Source of the DNA: Amycolatopsis eburnea
Lineage (GTDB): Bacteria; Actinomycetota; Actinomycetes; Mycobacteriales; Pseudonocardiaceae
Direction of reading: 5' to 3'
DNA: 64,000 nt
Assembly (NCBI RefSeq): GCF_003937945.1
Contig: NZ_RSEC01000036.1
Location: forward strand, 496,001-560,000
The notes under the pieces are model-generated. The model made no database searches. It worked only from the letters and a program-made list of their open reading frames with translations, and was not told where the DNA came from. Below are positions 51,451 through 60,738 of the stretch, piece after piece. The position numbers and the translations under genes are program-made. How positions within the stretch are numbered: position 1 is the first letter of the stretch; every line of letters starts with the position of its first letter.

Positions 51451-53628
51451 GTGCGAAAAGCGGACGGTTTGTTCAAGCTCATCGGCCTCTGCCTGCTCGC
51501 CGGGGTGCTCGTCGCCGGCATGCTCTTCCCGGTCGTGGGGGCGGCCGGTGTCATGTCCAACCAGGCCAGCGAGACCGTGGAGAAGACGTCGTCGGACCTC
51601 GCCGACATCCCGCCACCGCTGGTGACGACGGTCACCGACAGCACGGGGAAGCCGATCGCGACGCTGTACGACCAGTACCGGCTGCCGGTCAACGAGAACC
51701 AGATCAACGAGGCCATGAAGTGGGCGCTGGTCTCGGTCGAGGACAAGCGGTTCTACGACCACCACGGCGTCGACTGGCAGGGCACGCTGCGCGCGGCCGT
51801 CAGCAACAGCACCGGCGCGGACACCCAGGGTGCCTCGACGCTGACCCAGCAGTACGTCAAGAACTACCTGATCAACGTCGTCTACCGGACCGACCAGGTC
51901 GGCCAGAAGAAGGCGCAGGAGCAGTCGATCGCCCGCAAGCTCAAGGAAGCGCGGATCGCGATCCAGCTCGAGACGAAGCTGACCAAGCAGCAGATCCTCG
52001 CCGGCTACCTCAACATCGTCGAGTTCTCCCGGCAGATCTACGGCATCGGCGCCGCCGCGCACGCGTACTTCAACACCACGCCGGAGAAGCTGACCGTGCC
52101 GCAGGCCGCGCTGCTGGCCGGCCTGGTGAACAACCCGATCAACAACGACCCGTGGAAGCACGCGGACAAGGCGACCGCGCGCCGCAACCTGGTCCTCGAC
52201 CGGATGGTCGAGAACAAGAAGCTGGCGAAGGCCGACGCCGACCGCTTCAAGGGCGAGCCGCTGGGCGTGGTCCCGGACTTCCCGGCGAAGCCGCCGGCCA
52301 ACTGCATCGGCGCGGGCCCGGAGTCCGGCTTCTTCTGCCAGTACGTCGAGGACTACCTGCTCAAGTCCGGGATGACGAAGGATCAGCTCTACACCGGCGG
52401 CTACACGATCAAGAGCACCCTGGACGAGCGCGCCAACCACGAGGCGAAGGTCTCGGCCGAGGCGCAGGTCGACAAGACCCAGAAGTACGTCGCGAACACG
52501 CTGTCGCTGATCAGACCGGGCAAGAACCGGCACGAGGTGGTCGCGCTGGCCGCGAACCGCGACTACGGCCAGGACCAAGACGCCGGGCAGACGACGTACG
52601 CACTGCCCGCGGGCGTCTACAACACCGGCGGCGCGGGGTCGACGTACAAGATCTTCACGTCGGCCGCGGCGCTCGAGAAGGGCGTGGCGGGTATCTACTC
52701 GCCGGTGCAGGTGCCGGACTCGTACACCTCACACGTCTTCCAAGGTGGCGCGAAGACCTGCCCGAAGACCGGTCCGCCCGCCAATTCGAACTGGTACTGC
52801 GTCGGAAACGCGGGCGACTACAGCCGGATCGCCGAGGGTGCGACCCTCCAGACCGCACTGGCGACTTCGCCGAACACGGCGTTCGTGGAGCTCGAGGACC
52901 GGCTCGGCAGCACCGCACCCGGGATCGACATGGCCAAGCGGCTCGGCATGCGCGACACGATGGCGAGCAACATCGGTGGCGGCCCGGTCGACCCCAAGTC
53001 CACCGACGACAAGAAGAGCCAGTCCCAGGCCGAGTACTACGGCCCGAAGCCGGGTTGGCCGGGCTTCGGTGCGTTCACCCTGGGCTTCAGCCCGCTCAGC
53101 GGCCTGGAGCTCGGCAACGTCGCCGCGACGATCCTCTCCGGCGGCGTCTGGTGCCCGCCGACCCCGATCGCCGGGGTGAGCGACCGCAACGGCCAGCCGG
53201 TGCCGGTCAAGGAAGCGCCGTGTGAACAGGCGGTACCGGAAACTCTGGCGAACACCCTCGCTGTCGGCATGAGCAAGGACGACCAGCCCGGCGGTACCTC
53301 GGCGCAAGCGGCGAGCAGCGTCGGCTGGAACCGCCCGATGATCGGCAAGACGGGCACGACCCAGGGCAACGTCTCGGCGACGTTCGTCGGCGGCACCCCC
53401 CAGCTGGCGGGCGCGGCGATGACGTTCAAGTTCGGCGGCGGCCAGGGCGGTATTTGCGACTACGGACCGGGCAACGTCCGCGTTTGCGGCAGCGGCGCGA
53501 ACATCTTCGGTGGCAAGGCCCCGGCGCGGACGTGGTTCGGCGCGATGAAGAACATCCTCGACGCCAGCCAGCCGGTGCTGCCGCTACCGCAACCGGACCC
53601 GCAGTACATGGGCGGCGGTGCCCGGTAA
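51451..53628 (+). CDS. ponA: Bifunctional class A penicillin-binding protein
   Basis: The 725-residue protein has one N-terminal membrane anchor (about residues 8-33). A glycosyltransferase domain follows with catalytic Glu97 in SVEDKRFYDHHGVD and the QGASTLTQQYVKN motif. The transpeptidase domain has Ser397-T-Y-K400, a TSPNTAF SxN-type motif and KTG at 633-635. It polymerises and cross-links peptidoglycan. No C-terminal PASTA domain is visible, unlike PonA2 of M. tuberculosis (Rv3682), its positional counterpart. The GTG at 51451 gives a short cytoplasmic tail. Confidence 0.95.
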   Translation: MRKADGLFKLIGLCLLAGVLVAGMLFPVVGAAGVMSNQASETVEKTSSDLADIPPPLVTTVTDSTGKPIATLYDQYRLPVNENQINEAMKWALVSVEDKRFYDHHGVDWQGTLRAAVSNSTGADTQGASTLTQQYVKNYLINVVYRTDQVGQKKAQEQSIARKLKEARIAIQLETKLTKQQILAGYLNIVEFSRQIYGIGAAAHAYFNTTPEKLTVPQAALLAGLVNNPINNDPWKHADKATARRNLVLDRMVENKKLAKADADRFKGEPLGVVPDFPAKPPANCIGAGPESGFFCQYVEDYLLKSGMTKDQLYTGGYTIKSTLDERANHEAKVSAEAQVDKTQKYVANTLSLIRPGKNRHEVVALAANRDYGQDQDAGQTTYALPAGVYNTGGAGSTYKIFTSAAALEKGVAGIYSPVQVPDSYTSHVFQGGAKTCPKTGPPANSNWYCVGNAGDYSRIAEGATLQTALATSPNTAFVELEDRLGSTAPGIDMAKRLGMRDTMASNIGGGPVDPKSTDDKKSQSQAEYYGPKPGWPGFGAFTLGFSPLSGLELGNVAATILSGGVWCPPTPIAGVSDRNGQPVPVKEAPCEQAVPETLANTLAVGMSKDDQPGGTSAQAASSVGWNRPMIGKTGTTQGNVSATFVGGTPQLAGAAMTFKFGGGQGGICDYGPGNVRVCGSGANIFGGKAPARTWFGAMKNILDASQPVLPLPQPDPQYMGGGAR

Positions 53629-53638
53629 CGCCGCCAGG

Positions 53639-53664
53639 AGGGCCCGCGGGAAACCGCGGGCCCT
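53639..53664. terminator. Terminator between ponA and the kinase gene
   Basis: AGGGCCCGCGG (53639-53649) pairs with its complement ending at 53664 around a GAAA tetraloop and is followed by TCTTC on the plus strand. It lies 11 bases after the ponA stop and just beyond the kinase stop. Confidence 0.85.
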
Positions 53665-53667
53665 TCT

Positions 53668-55563
53668 TCAGTTCTTCGGCATCTCCGACAGGACTTCGGT
53701 GTTCCACCACTGGTAGAGCTTGTCCAGCTCGTCGTTGGTCGTCACCTTGGTGGAGAGCAGGATGCCCGCCACGAGGGTCTGCTTCTCCGTCCACACCAGC
53801 TGGGCCGGGTCGCCGAGGAAGCACGTGAGGTACTCGCCGGGGACCGGGTTCGGGACCTCCGCGCGGTAGTACGTGCCCCAGATCTTCGGGTACTTGTCCG
53901 GCCGGCACGCGCCTTGGGCGTCGTTGCGGGTGAGTCCTTGCGTCTTCACGATGTCCTGGAAGAACGCGTCCATCGCCGCCGCGTCCGGGAAGCGCAGGAA
54001 CCTCGCGCCGGTCGGCTGCTGGAACACCACGTTGCCGATCTTGACGTCGCCGACGTTCGAGTCCGTGCACTCGGCCGCGGCGGCCGCGCCGGGTGGTGCG
54101 GCCGCGGGGACGCAGGTGTATTGCTTGTACACCGCGGGAAGCGCGTCGAACAGCTTGGTGTCGGGCGCGGGCTTCGATTCCGAAGTGGACGGTGACGGCT
54201 CCGGCGTCGAGGGTGGCGGGGTCGAGTAGACGGTCGTCGGGGTGCTCGGGCCGGGGCCGGCCGACTGGGTGTTGTCCTTGGTCACCACGTAGGTGATCAC
54301 CAGCGCGACCACGACGACGCCCGCGAGTGCGGCGCACAGCGCGATCCACCGGTTCCGCTGCGCCTTCGGCGGGGCCGGGGCGAGCTTGCCGGACGGGCCG
54401 GTGAACCGGACGGGCTGCGGACCCGTCGGCGGTCCCGGGTACGGCCCGGTCGGCGGGCCCATCACCGGCTGGCCGGGCGGGGTCGGCGGCCCGGAGTGCA
54501 GGCCGGGCGCCTGCTGAGCGCCCACCGCCGGAGTGCCCGGCGGACCGGAGTGCAGGCCTGCCCGCGCTGCCGGGGTCCCCACCGCCGGAGTGCCCGGCGG
54601 ACCGGAGTGCAGGCCCGGCGCCTGCTGGACGCCCACCGCGGGACTGCCCGTCGGAGTCGGCGGACCGGTCAACGACGGCGGCGGACCGGCCAACGTCGGC
54701 CGTGCGACCGGCGCCGGCAACGTCTTCTGCCACGTCGGAATCGCCGGTGCCGGCGCCGTCACCGCCGCGCGAACCGCGTCCGCGAAGGCCTTCGCCGTCG
54801 GGTAGCGGTCGGCCGGGTTCTTCGCCATCCCGTGCGCCACGACGGCGTCCAACGCGACCGGCAGGCCCGGGCGCACCTGCGACGGTGCCGGCGGCGGCGC
54901 CGTCAGGTGCGCGCCCATCTGCGCGGCCGCGCCCTCACCCAGGAACGGGCGGCGGCCGGTGACGCACTCGAAGAACACGCACGCGAGCGCGTAGACGTCG
55001 ACCAGGCCGGTGATCGGGGCCTCGCCGAAGCGTTCCGGGGCCATGTAGTCGAGCGTGCCGATCACGTTGCCGGTGCCGGTGATCGACGTCCCCTCCGCCG
55101 TCATCGAGCGCGCGATGCCGAAGTCCACGAGGTACACGAAGTCGGCGCTCGTCACGAGCACGTTGGACGGCTTGACGTCCCGGTGCACCAGGCCGTCTTC
55201 GTGGGCCGCGTCGAGCGCGCCCGCGACCTGCTCGACGATCCCGGCCGCGCGCTCGGGCGACAGCGGGCCGTCCTCGAGCAGTTCCTTGAGGTCCTTGCCT
55301 TCGACCAGGCGCATGTCGAGGTAGAGGCGGCCGTCGATCTCGCCGTAGGCGTGGATCGGGATGACGTGCGGCTCGCGCAGCCGCGCGACGATCTGCGATT
55401 CGCGGCGGAAGCGGGCGCGGAAGGCCTCGTCCGCGACGAACGGGTCGGACAACAGCTTCAGCGCGACGACCCGGTCGTGCGCGGTGTCGTAGGCGCGGTG
55501 GACCTCGCCCATTCCCCCTCGGCCGAGCAGGCCTTCGATCTTGTACGGCCCGAACTGCTCCAT
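53668..55563 (-). CDS. Transmembrane serine/threonine protein kinase
   Basis: The 631-residue receptor-like kinase has the glycine loop LGRGGMGEV (13-21), Lys36, the catalytic HRDVKPSN with Asp129, DFG (147-149) and APE (175-177). The activation loop [15 protein letters not shown] carries likely autophosphorylation sites. After the kinase (to about 275) comes a Pro/Gly-rich linker with repeated [15 protein letters not shown] units, one membrane helix at about 404-426, and a 200-residue extracellular domain with four or more cysteines. It is not PASTA and its ligand is unknown. I chose the ATG at 55563; the track start four codons upstream is unlikely. Confidence 0.92.
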   Translation of the reverse strand: MEQFGPYKIEGLLGRGGMGEVHRAYDTAHDRVVALKLLSDPFVADEAFRARFRRESQIVARLREPHVIPIHAYGEIDGRLYLDMRLVEGKDLKELLEDGPLSPERAAGIVEQVAGALDAAHEDGLVHRDVKPSNVLVTSADFVYLVDFGIARSMTAEGTSITGTGNVIGTLDYMAPERFGEAPITGLVDVYALACVFFECVTGRRPFLGEGAAAQMGAHLTAPPPAPSQVRPGLPVALDAVVAHGMAKNPADRYPTAKAFADAVRAAVTAPAPAIPTWQKTLPAPVARPTLAGPPPSLTGPPTPTGSPAVGVQQAPGLHSGPPGTPAVGTPAARAGLHSGPPGTPAVGAQQAPGLHSGPPTPPGQPVMGPPTGPYPGPPTGPQPVRFTGPSGKLAPAPPKAQRNRWIALCAALAGVVVVALVITYVVTKDNTQSAGPGPSTPTTVYSTPPPSTPEPSPSTSESKPAPDTKLFDALPAVYKQYTCVPAAAPPGAAAAAECTDSNVGDVKIGNVVFQQPTGARFLRFPDAAAMDAFFQDIVKTQGLTRNDAQGACRPDKYPKIWGTYYRAEVPNPVPGEYLTCFLGDPAQLVWTEKQTLVAGILLSTKVTTNDELDKLYQWWNTEVLSEMPKN

Positions 55564-55680
55564 CGTTCTCCCCAACCCCCCGGTTGGTCACCCTTCTCCG
55601 GGCCGACGCAAATGCTAAAGGTCAGGTTCCCCAGAACGGCGGCGAGTTCATCCAACTGTTGAGCACGTATCCTGGAGCCT

Positions 55681-56661
55681 GTGAGCACGCTCAGTAACAC
55701 AAGCACGTCGGGGGCGACCGCGAAGCGCCTCGCCGCGGGGACGGTGGCGCTCGGCGTCGCGACCCTCGGTTACGCCGTCGGGATCGAACGGCGCCACTGG
55801 ACCCTGCGCACCGCCGAGCTGCCGGTGCTGGCGCCCGGGTCCCGGCCCTTCACGATCCTGCACGTCTCCGACCTGCACATGCTGCCCGGCCACCACAGCA
55901 AGCAGCGCTGGGTCGCCGCGCTCGACGAGCTGAACCCGGACCTCGTCGTCAACACCGGCGACAACCTCTCGCACCGGACCGCCGTCCCGTCCGTGCTGCG
56001 CGCGCTGGGCCCGCTGCTCGACCGGCCGGGGGTGTTCGTCTTCGGCAGCAACGACTACTACGCGCCCAAGCCGAAGAACCCGGCCCGGTACCTGATGCCG
56101 AAGGGCAAGAAGAAGCGCATCCATGGCGTCCAGCTGCCCTGGCGCGACCTGCGCGCGGCGTTCGTCGAGCACGGCTGGACCGACCTGACGCACGTCCGCC
56201 GCACGATCGACGTCGGCGGGCAGCGGGTGTTCGCGGCCGGCGTCGACGACCCGCACCTGCGCCGCGACCGCTACCCCGACATCGCGGGCCCGGCCGACAG
56301 CGGCGCGGCCGTCCGCCTCGGCGTCACGCACTCGCCGGAGCCGCGGGTCCTCGACACGTTCGCCACGGACGGTTACGACCTCGTGCTGGCGGGCCACACG
56401 CACGGCGGCCAGCTGCGGCTCCCGGGGTACGGCGCCATCGTCACCAACTGTGACCTGGATCGCAGCCGCGCGCGGGGTGCGTCGCGGTGGGGCGCGCACA
56501 TGTGGCTGCACGTTTCGGCCGGGCTGGGGACGTCGCCGTGGGCGCCCGCCCGGTTCGCCTGCCCGCCGGAGGCCAGCCTGTTGACGCTGGTCCCGCGCGG
56601 TTCGGAGCCCGCGAAGCCGCGAAAGCTGGCCCCGCGGAAAGCCCGAAACACCGTCCGCTAG
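55681..56661 (+). CDS. Membrane-associated metallophosphoesterase (Rv3683-like)
   Basis: The 326-residue protein has an N-terminal hydrophobic segment (about residues 17-35) and the dimetal phosphoesterase motifs VSDLHM, VVNTGDNLSH, FGSNDYY and GHTHGGQLRLPGYG. This order is the calcineurin-like fold of the YkuE/Rv3683 group. It may act on phosphorylated lipids or nucleotides at the membrane; the substrate is unknown. The GTG at 55681 is the first in-frame start. It diverges from the kinase and is followed by tRNA-Pro, as in M. tuberculosis. Confidence 0.9.
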   Translation: MSTLSNTSTSGATAKRLAAGTVALGVATLGYAVGIERRHWTLRTAELPVLAPGSRPFTILHVSDLHMLPGHHSKQRWVAALDELNPDLVVNTGDNLSHRTAVPSVLRALGPLLDRPGVFVFGSNDYYAPKPKNPARYLMPKGKKKRIHGVQLPWRDLRAAFVEHGWTDLTHVRRTIDVGGQRVFAAGVDDPHLRRDRYPDIAGPADSGAAVRLGVTHSPEPRVLDTFATDGYDLVLAGHTHGGQLRLPGYGAIVTNCDLDRSRARGASRWGAHMWLHVSAGLGTSPWAPARFACPPEASLLTLVPRGSEPAKPRKLAPRKARNTVR

Positions 56662-56690
56662 ACTTCTCCACGACCCGTTAAGCAGTACTT

Positions 56691-56764
56691 CGGGGTGTGG
56701 CGCAGCTTGGTAGCGTGCCTCGTTCGGGTCGAGGAGGTCGTGGGTTCGAATCCCGCCACCCCGA
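56691..56764 (+). tRNA. tRNA-Pro (anticodon CGG)
   Basis: The 74-base cloverleaf has acceptor arms CGGGGTG/CACCCCG with A as discriminator, anticodon loop TTCGGGT giving CGG, and a T arm GTGGG-TTCGAAT-CCCGC. The D-arm GCGC/GCGT also pairs. The CCA end is not encoded. The position after the Rv3683-like gene matches the proline tRNA of M. tuberculosis at the same place. Confidence 0.95.
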
Positions 56765-56769
56765 CGAGT

Positions 56770-56799
56770 AAGAGCCGGTGTCTTCGGACACCGGCTCTT
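56770..56799 (+). terminator. Terminator of tRNA-Pro
   Basis: AAGAGCCGGTGTC pairs perfectly with GACACCGGCTCTT around a TTCG tetraloop (loop 56783-56786), with TGGTTT downstream. It can also serve the convergent methyltransferase gene. Confidence 0.9.
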
Positions 56800-56805
56800 C
56801 TGGTT

Positions 56806-57579
56806 TCAGCGGGTCGCCGTCACCTCGACCCAGCACTGGCTGAAGTCGCCGTCGCCGCCGCGAGTCCACATCCACGCCGAGCGTGCGGCACTGGCCAGCT
56901 GGTCGCGGTCGCGGCCCTCCTCCTTGAGCGCCGCCTCGAGCCGGGCCTCGACGTACTTCGCCAGCTCGCGGTACGTCATGTCGGAGCGGTAGCGGGCGCG
57001 CGAGACCACCTCCGTGAACCCCGCCGCCGCGCACTGCTCGGCGATCACCCGGCCCGCGAAGGGGTTGCCGCCCGCTTGGCGCCGCAGCAAGTAGTGGCCG
57101 CGGAGCGCCGCGTCGACGTTCGCCGTCTTCGGGCGCAGGCGGGCCTTGCTCCAGTCCGATGTGGACAACGCCAGCCTGCCGCCGGGGCGGAGCACCCGGC
57201 GCAGTTCCGCCAGCGCGTCCAACGGAGCCGCCAGGTGCTCGAACAGCGCGTGCGAAAAGGCGACGTCCACACTGCCGGAAGCGAACGGCAAGTCGTACGC
57301 CGACGCCACCAGGTAGTCCACTGTGGATCTTCCGGCGCGACGGGCGGCCGCGCGGGCGCGCTCGACCTGACCGGCGTCGCGATCCACCCCCGTGACCCGC
57401 GACTCCGGCGCCAGGCCCAGCGTGATCGAGCCCGGGCCGCAGCCGAGGTCGACCACCCACGTCCCCGGGGCGAACAGGGGCTGGGCGAACGCCGCGCGCT
57501 CGGCAGCCGTGCGCGCGGACATCATCGAAACCACGTCTCGCCCGTAGCCCGGCGCGTAACCCTCCAGCACCCCGCACAC
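56806..57579 (-). CDS. Class I SAM-dependent methyltransferase
   Basis: The 257-residue methyltransferase has the SAM motif WVVDLGCGPGSITLGLA (about residues 39-55), VTGVDRDAGQVERAR, and FSHALFEHLAAPLDALAELRRVLRPGGRLALS, which is typical of the UbiE/Methyltransf_11 group. The start at 57579 is GTG. It diverges from the S9 peptidase with only 30 bases between. The methyl acceptor is unknown. Confidence 0.88.
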   Translation of the reverse strand: MCGVLEGYAPGYGRDVVSMMSARTAAERAAFAQPLFAPGTWVVDLGCGPGSITLGLAPESRVTGVDRDAGQVERARAAARRAGRSTVDYLVASAYDLPFASGSVDVAFSHALFEHLAAPLDALAELRRVLRPGGRLALSTSDWSKARLRPKTANVDAALRGHYLLRRQAGGNPFAGRVIAEQCAAAGFTEVVSRARYRSDMTYRELAKYVEARLEAALKEEGRDRDQLASAARSAWMWTRGGDGDFSQCWVEVTATR

Positions 57580-57609
57580 AGTACGGCCAGAAGGTGGCAG
57601 GATCGAGGG

Positions 57610-59460
57610 GTGAGCACGCAGTCAGCGAACCAATATCCGCCCGCGGTGGTCCCGGACCGGCTGTTCGACGACGCCGAAGCCGAGAACCGCTGGCGCGCCC
57701 GCTTCCACGCCCCGCGGATCTCCACCCCCGACTGGGCCCGCGACGCCCCCGACGCCAACATCTACGTCTCGAACGCCAGCGGCGTCTGGGAGGTCTACGC
57801 CTGGAACCGGGCGACGAACGAACACCGCCGCGTCACCGACCGGCCCAACGGCACCATGCACGCGACGCCGTCCCCGGACGGCGAGTGGATCTGGTGGTTC
57901 GACGACACCGACGGCGACGAGTTCGGCTCGTGGGTGCGGGAGCCGTTCGCCGCGACCGAGGGGAGCAAGCCGGAGAAGGGCGTCCCGGACGTCCACGACG
58001 GCTACCCGGCCGGGCTGGAGATCGGCGCGAACCTCGTCGCGGTCGGCGTCTCGACCGACGACGGCAGCGAGCTGTTCGCCCGGATCGGCGGTGAGACGCA
58101 CCGCTTCTACAGCCACGCGGACGACGCCGGCATCGCGTCGCTGTCCCGCGACGAGAGCCTGATCGCGATCTCGCACTCCGAGCACGGCGATTCGCGGCAC
58201 CCCGCGCTGCGGGTGCTGGCCACCGACGGCTTCGGCACGGTCGCCGAGAAGTGGGACGGCGAAGGCAAGGGCCTGTCCGCGCTGGAGTTCTCGCCGCTGC
58301 CCGGCGACCAGCGGCTGCTCGTCCTGCACGAACGCCGGGGCCGCGAGGAGCTGCTCGTCTGGGACGTCCGCGCGGACACCGAGACGGAGATCGAGCTGGA
58401 CCTGCCCGGCGAGGTCGTCGCCGGCTGGTACCCGGACGCGCGCGCCCTGCTCGTCGTCCACTTCCACGAGGGCCGCAGTTCCTTGTACCGCTACGACCTC
58501 GACACGGCCGAATTGTCCTCTGTGGACACGCCGGCCGGCCGGATCGGCGGCGCGGGCGTCCGCCCGGACGGCACGGTCGAGTACTCGTGGTCGAGCGCGG
58601 CCGAGCCCACCGCGGTGCGCTCCCGCACCACCGACGGCTCCGACACGATCCTGCTCGAGCCGCCGGGTGACCGGGCGCCGGGGTCCGAGCCGGTGACCGA
58701 CGCGTTCGTCGAAGGCGTCGGCGGGCGGATCCACGCGCTGGTCTCGCGGCCCTCGAACGCGCCCGACGGCCCGCTGCCCACGGTGTTCTCCCTGCACGGC
58801 GGCCCGCACGCGGCCGACGAGGACCGCTTCTCGGCCTACCGCGCGACCTGGCTCGACGCCGGGTTCGCCGTGGTCGAGGTCAACTACCGCGGCTCGACCG
58901 GCTACGGCTCGGCCTGGCGCGACGCCATCGAAGGCCGGCCCGGGCTGACCGAGCTGGAGGACGTCGCTTCGGTGCACGACTGGGCCGTCCAAAGTGGACT
59001 CAGCGACCCGGCGAAGTGCGTCGTCAACGGCGCTTCCTGGGGCGGCTACCTCTCCCTGCTCGCGCTCGGCACGCAGCCGACGCGGTGGGCGGCGGGCGTC
59101 GCCGGGGTGCCGGTGGCGGACTACGTCGCCGCGTACGAGGACGAGATGGAGCAGCTGCGCTCGTTCGACCGCGCGCTCTTCGGCGGCTCGCCGGAGGACG
59201 TGCCGGCGGTGTACGCGGAGTGCTCGCCGCTCACGTACGTCGACGCCGTGACGGCGCCGGTGCTGGTGCTGGCCGGCGACAACGACCCGCGCTGCCCGAT
59301 CCGCCAGATCGAGAACTACCTCGACCGCCTGGCCGGCCGCGACCTCCACCACGAGTTCTACCGCTACGACGCGGGCCACGGCTCGCTGGTGATCGCGGAG
59401 ACGATCAAGCAGACGTCGATCGAGGTCCACTTCGCCCTGCGCGCCCTCGGCCTCCGCTGA
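57610..59460 (+). CDS. S9-family (prolyl oligopeptidase/acylaminoacyl-type) peptidase
   Basis: The 616-residue serine peptidase has an N-terminal beta-propeller (about residues 35-360) and a C-terminal alpha/beta-hydrolase domain with Ser476 in GASWGGY, the acid in LAGDNDPRCP and the His in DAGHGSL. Such S9 enzymes cleave short peptides or N-acyl amino acids in the cytoplasm, as no signal peptide is present. The GTG at 57610 starts VSTQSANQYPP. The frame continues open upstream over tRNA-Pro, which is shadow sequence. Confidence 0.92.
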   Translation: MSTQSANQYPPAVVPDRLFDDAEAENRWRARFHAPRISTPDWARDAPDANIYVSNASGVWEVYAWNRATNEHRRVTDRPNGTMHATPSPDGEWIWWFDDTDGDEFGSWVREPFAATEGSKPEKGVPDVHDGYPAGLEIGANLVAVGVSTDDGSELFARIGGETHRFYSHADDAGIASLSRDESLIAISHSEHGDSRHPALRVLATDGFGTVAEKWDGEGKGLSALEFSPLPGDQRLLVLHERRGREELLVWDVRADTETEIELDLPGEVVAGWYPDARALLVVHFHEGRSSLYRYDLDTAELSSVDTPAGRIGGAGVRPDGTVEYSWSSAAEPTAVRSRTTDGSDTILLEPPGDRAPGSEPVTDAFVEGVGGRIHALVSRPSNAPDGPLPTVFSLHGGPHAADEDRFSAYRATWLDAGFAVVEVNYRGSTGYGSAWRDAIEGRPGLTELEDVASVHDWAVQSGLSDPAKCVVNGASWGGYLSLLALGTQPTRWAAGVAGVPVADYVAAYEDEMEQLRSFDRALFGGSPEDVPAVYAECSPLTYVDAVTAPVLVLAGDNDPRCPIRQIENYLDRLAGRDLHHEFYRYDAGHGSLVIAETIKQTSIEVHFALRALGLR

Positions 59461-59469
59461 CCCACAAGT

Positions 59470-59520
59470 CCGTGAAGGCCTCCTTACCGGTCATAAATGC
59501 CGGTAAGGAGGCCTTCACGG
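59470..59520. terminator. Perfect 21-bp-arm hairpin after the S9 peptidase (GTGAAGGCC-class)
   Basis: CCGTGAAGGCCTCCTTACCGG (59470-59490) and its exact complement (59500-59520) flank a 9-base loop. It lies between the convergent peptidase and tautomerase genes. Its outer GTGAAGGCC motif is shared with the hairpin after crp. Confidence 0.85.
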
Positions 59521-59523
59521 CTT

Positions 59524-59709
59524 TCAGCGTTCCGAGTGCAGGACGCCGCCGGTGGCCCAGTGGTCCGCGCCGATCTCGACGAGCGTCACCTGGACGCCTT
59601 CGGGCTTGCCGCCGCAGGTGCGGACGAAGGCGTCGGTCAGCTCGCGGACCAGTGCGCTCTTCTGGGCGGGGGTGCGGCCGGGGAACATGGCAACGCTGAT
59701 CATGGGCAT
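59524..59709 (-). CDS. 4-oxalocrotonate tautomerase-like protein
   Basis: The 61-residue protein begins MPMISVAMFPGRT, so proline is exposed as residue 1 after Met removal, the catalytic base of the tautomerase superfamily. The remaining beta-alpha-beta fold includes QKSALVRELTDAFVR and VQVTLVEIGADHWATGG. It probably acts as a hexamer of identical chains. The substrate is unknown. It lies nine bases downstream of the acyltransferase cluster and may be its last gene. Confidence 0.85.
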   Translation of the reverse strand: MPMISVAMFPGRTPAQKSALVRELTDAFVRTCGGKPEGVQVTLVEIGADHWATGGVLHSER

Positions 59710-59718
59710 GGCGGGAAG

Positions 59719-60738
59719 CTAACACCACACCGGCACGGCCGCCGCGAACTGCGGGACCAGCCGCGCGCCGAGGGTCGCCTTCATCTCCGTCATCTTCTTG
59801 CCGAACACCACCGACGCGCGCCCGTTCGCGATCGCCCAGCGCACCGCCTCGCCGTAGAAGTGGAAGTACAGGTTCGGCCGGCCGCCGTCCTCCGGCGGCA
59901 GCGCGCCCCAGTGCCGGGCGATCGGCAGGTCCGGGTGGTCGAGCAGGGTCGCCAGCGCGATCAGCCGCCCGGTGCGGGTGTCGTGGTACTCGATCACCGA
60001 GACGTCCGGCTCCCGCAGCAGCGCCGCCAGGTAGCCGGTGAAGTGCGGCAACGGCACGATCGGCACGTCGTGGTGCTTGCGCTCGTTGTGCCGCAGCACC
60101 TCGGCGACGGCGACCGGGTCGGCCTCCTCGCCCGGCACGAACCGCACCTCGACCGACGGGTCGGCGTCGAAGGTCCGGAAGATCTTGCGCAGGTTCTGCT
60201 TCCGCTTGCGGGCCAGCGAGTTCATCCAGTCGTCGCGGGAGCCGAACGCGGCGACGTCGAGCACCGCGATGTCCTCGGTCCGCCGCACCAGCCGGAACCG
60301 GCCGTCGACCGCGGACACGCCGTGCTCGCCGACCTGGCGCACCAGCATCCCGCGGAACCCGCGGCCGAGTTCGGCCCGCATCGCCGGGACGTACGCCTCG
60401 AGCAGGCGCGTGACGCCGCCGTCGCCGCCCGCGTCGGCGAACCACCAGCCCGGCTGCGAGCCCGCACCCGGGCCGCGGACGTCGAGGCCGCCGACCCAGC
60501 CGCGGCCGGTACCGGCGAACCGGTTCCGCCGCGTCCGGCCGGTGACCCACGCGGCGCTGACCACCCCGCACGGCTCGCCGCCCTCGCGCAGCACGGTCAC
60601 CGGCTGCGGGGTCCGCGCGGCCCACGCCTGGGTGGCGAGCACCGGCCAGCTCCAGTCCGCGCGCAGGCCGGCCCGCTCGCGCAACGCCGTCCAGTACGCC
60701 GGTTCCGCGTCGTGGCGCGGGTCGAGCACGTCGATCAC
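59719..60738 (-). CDS. FemAB/GNAT-fold acyltransferase, fourth of a tandem paralogue series (most divergent)
   Basis: The 339-residue protein shares with its three upstream neighbours the N-terminal VLDPRHDAEPAYWTAL block and the central LAATLLDHPDLPIARHWGALPPEDGG-type stretch with YFHFYGEAV. Its end (GKKMTEMKATLGARLVPQFAAAVP) matches GMIELKQELGF-type endings of the others. It also has a basic region SLARKRKQNLRKI near the middle. The GTG at 60738 overlaps the upstream stop by a GTGA junction. The fold is assigned as an Acetyltransf_6/FemAB-like N-acyltransferase by motif pattern. The acyl donor and acceptor are unknown. Confidence 0.75.
   Translation of the reverse strand: MIDVLDPRHDAEPAYWTALRERAGLRADWSWPVLATQAWAARTPQPVTVLREGGEPCGVVSAAWVTGRTRRNRFAGTGRGWVGGLDVRGPGAGSQPGWWFADAGGDGGVTRLLEAYVPAMRAELGRGFRGMLVRQVGEHGVSAVDGRFRLVRRTEDIAVLDVAAFGSRDDWMNSLARKRKQNLRKIFRTFDADPSVEVRFVPGEEADPVAVAEVLRHNERKHHDVPIVPLPHFTGYLAALLREPDVSVIEYHDTRTGRLIALATLLDHPDLPIARHWGALPPEDGGRPNLYFHFYGEAVRWAIANGRASVVFGKKMTEMKATLGARLVPQFAAAVPVWC

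Noticed and set aside
57164..57172. A third DnaA-box-like 9-mer inside the methyltransferase gene
   Set aside because: About one chance match per window is expected and it is alone inside a coding region.
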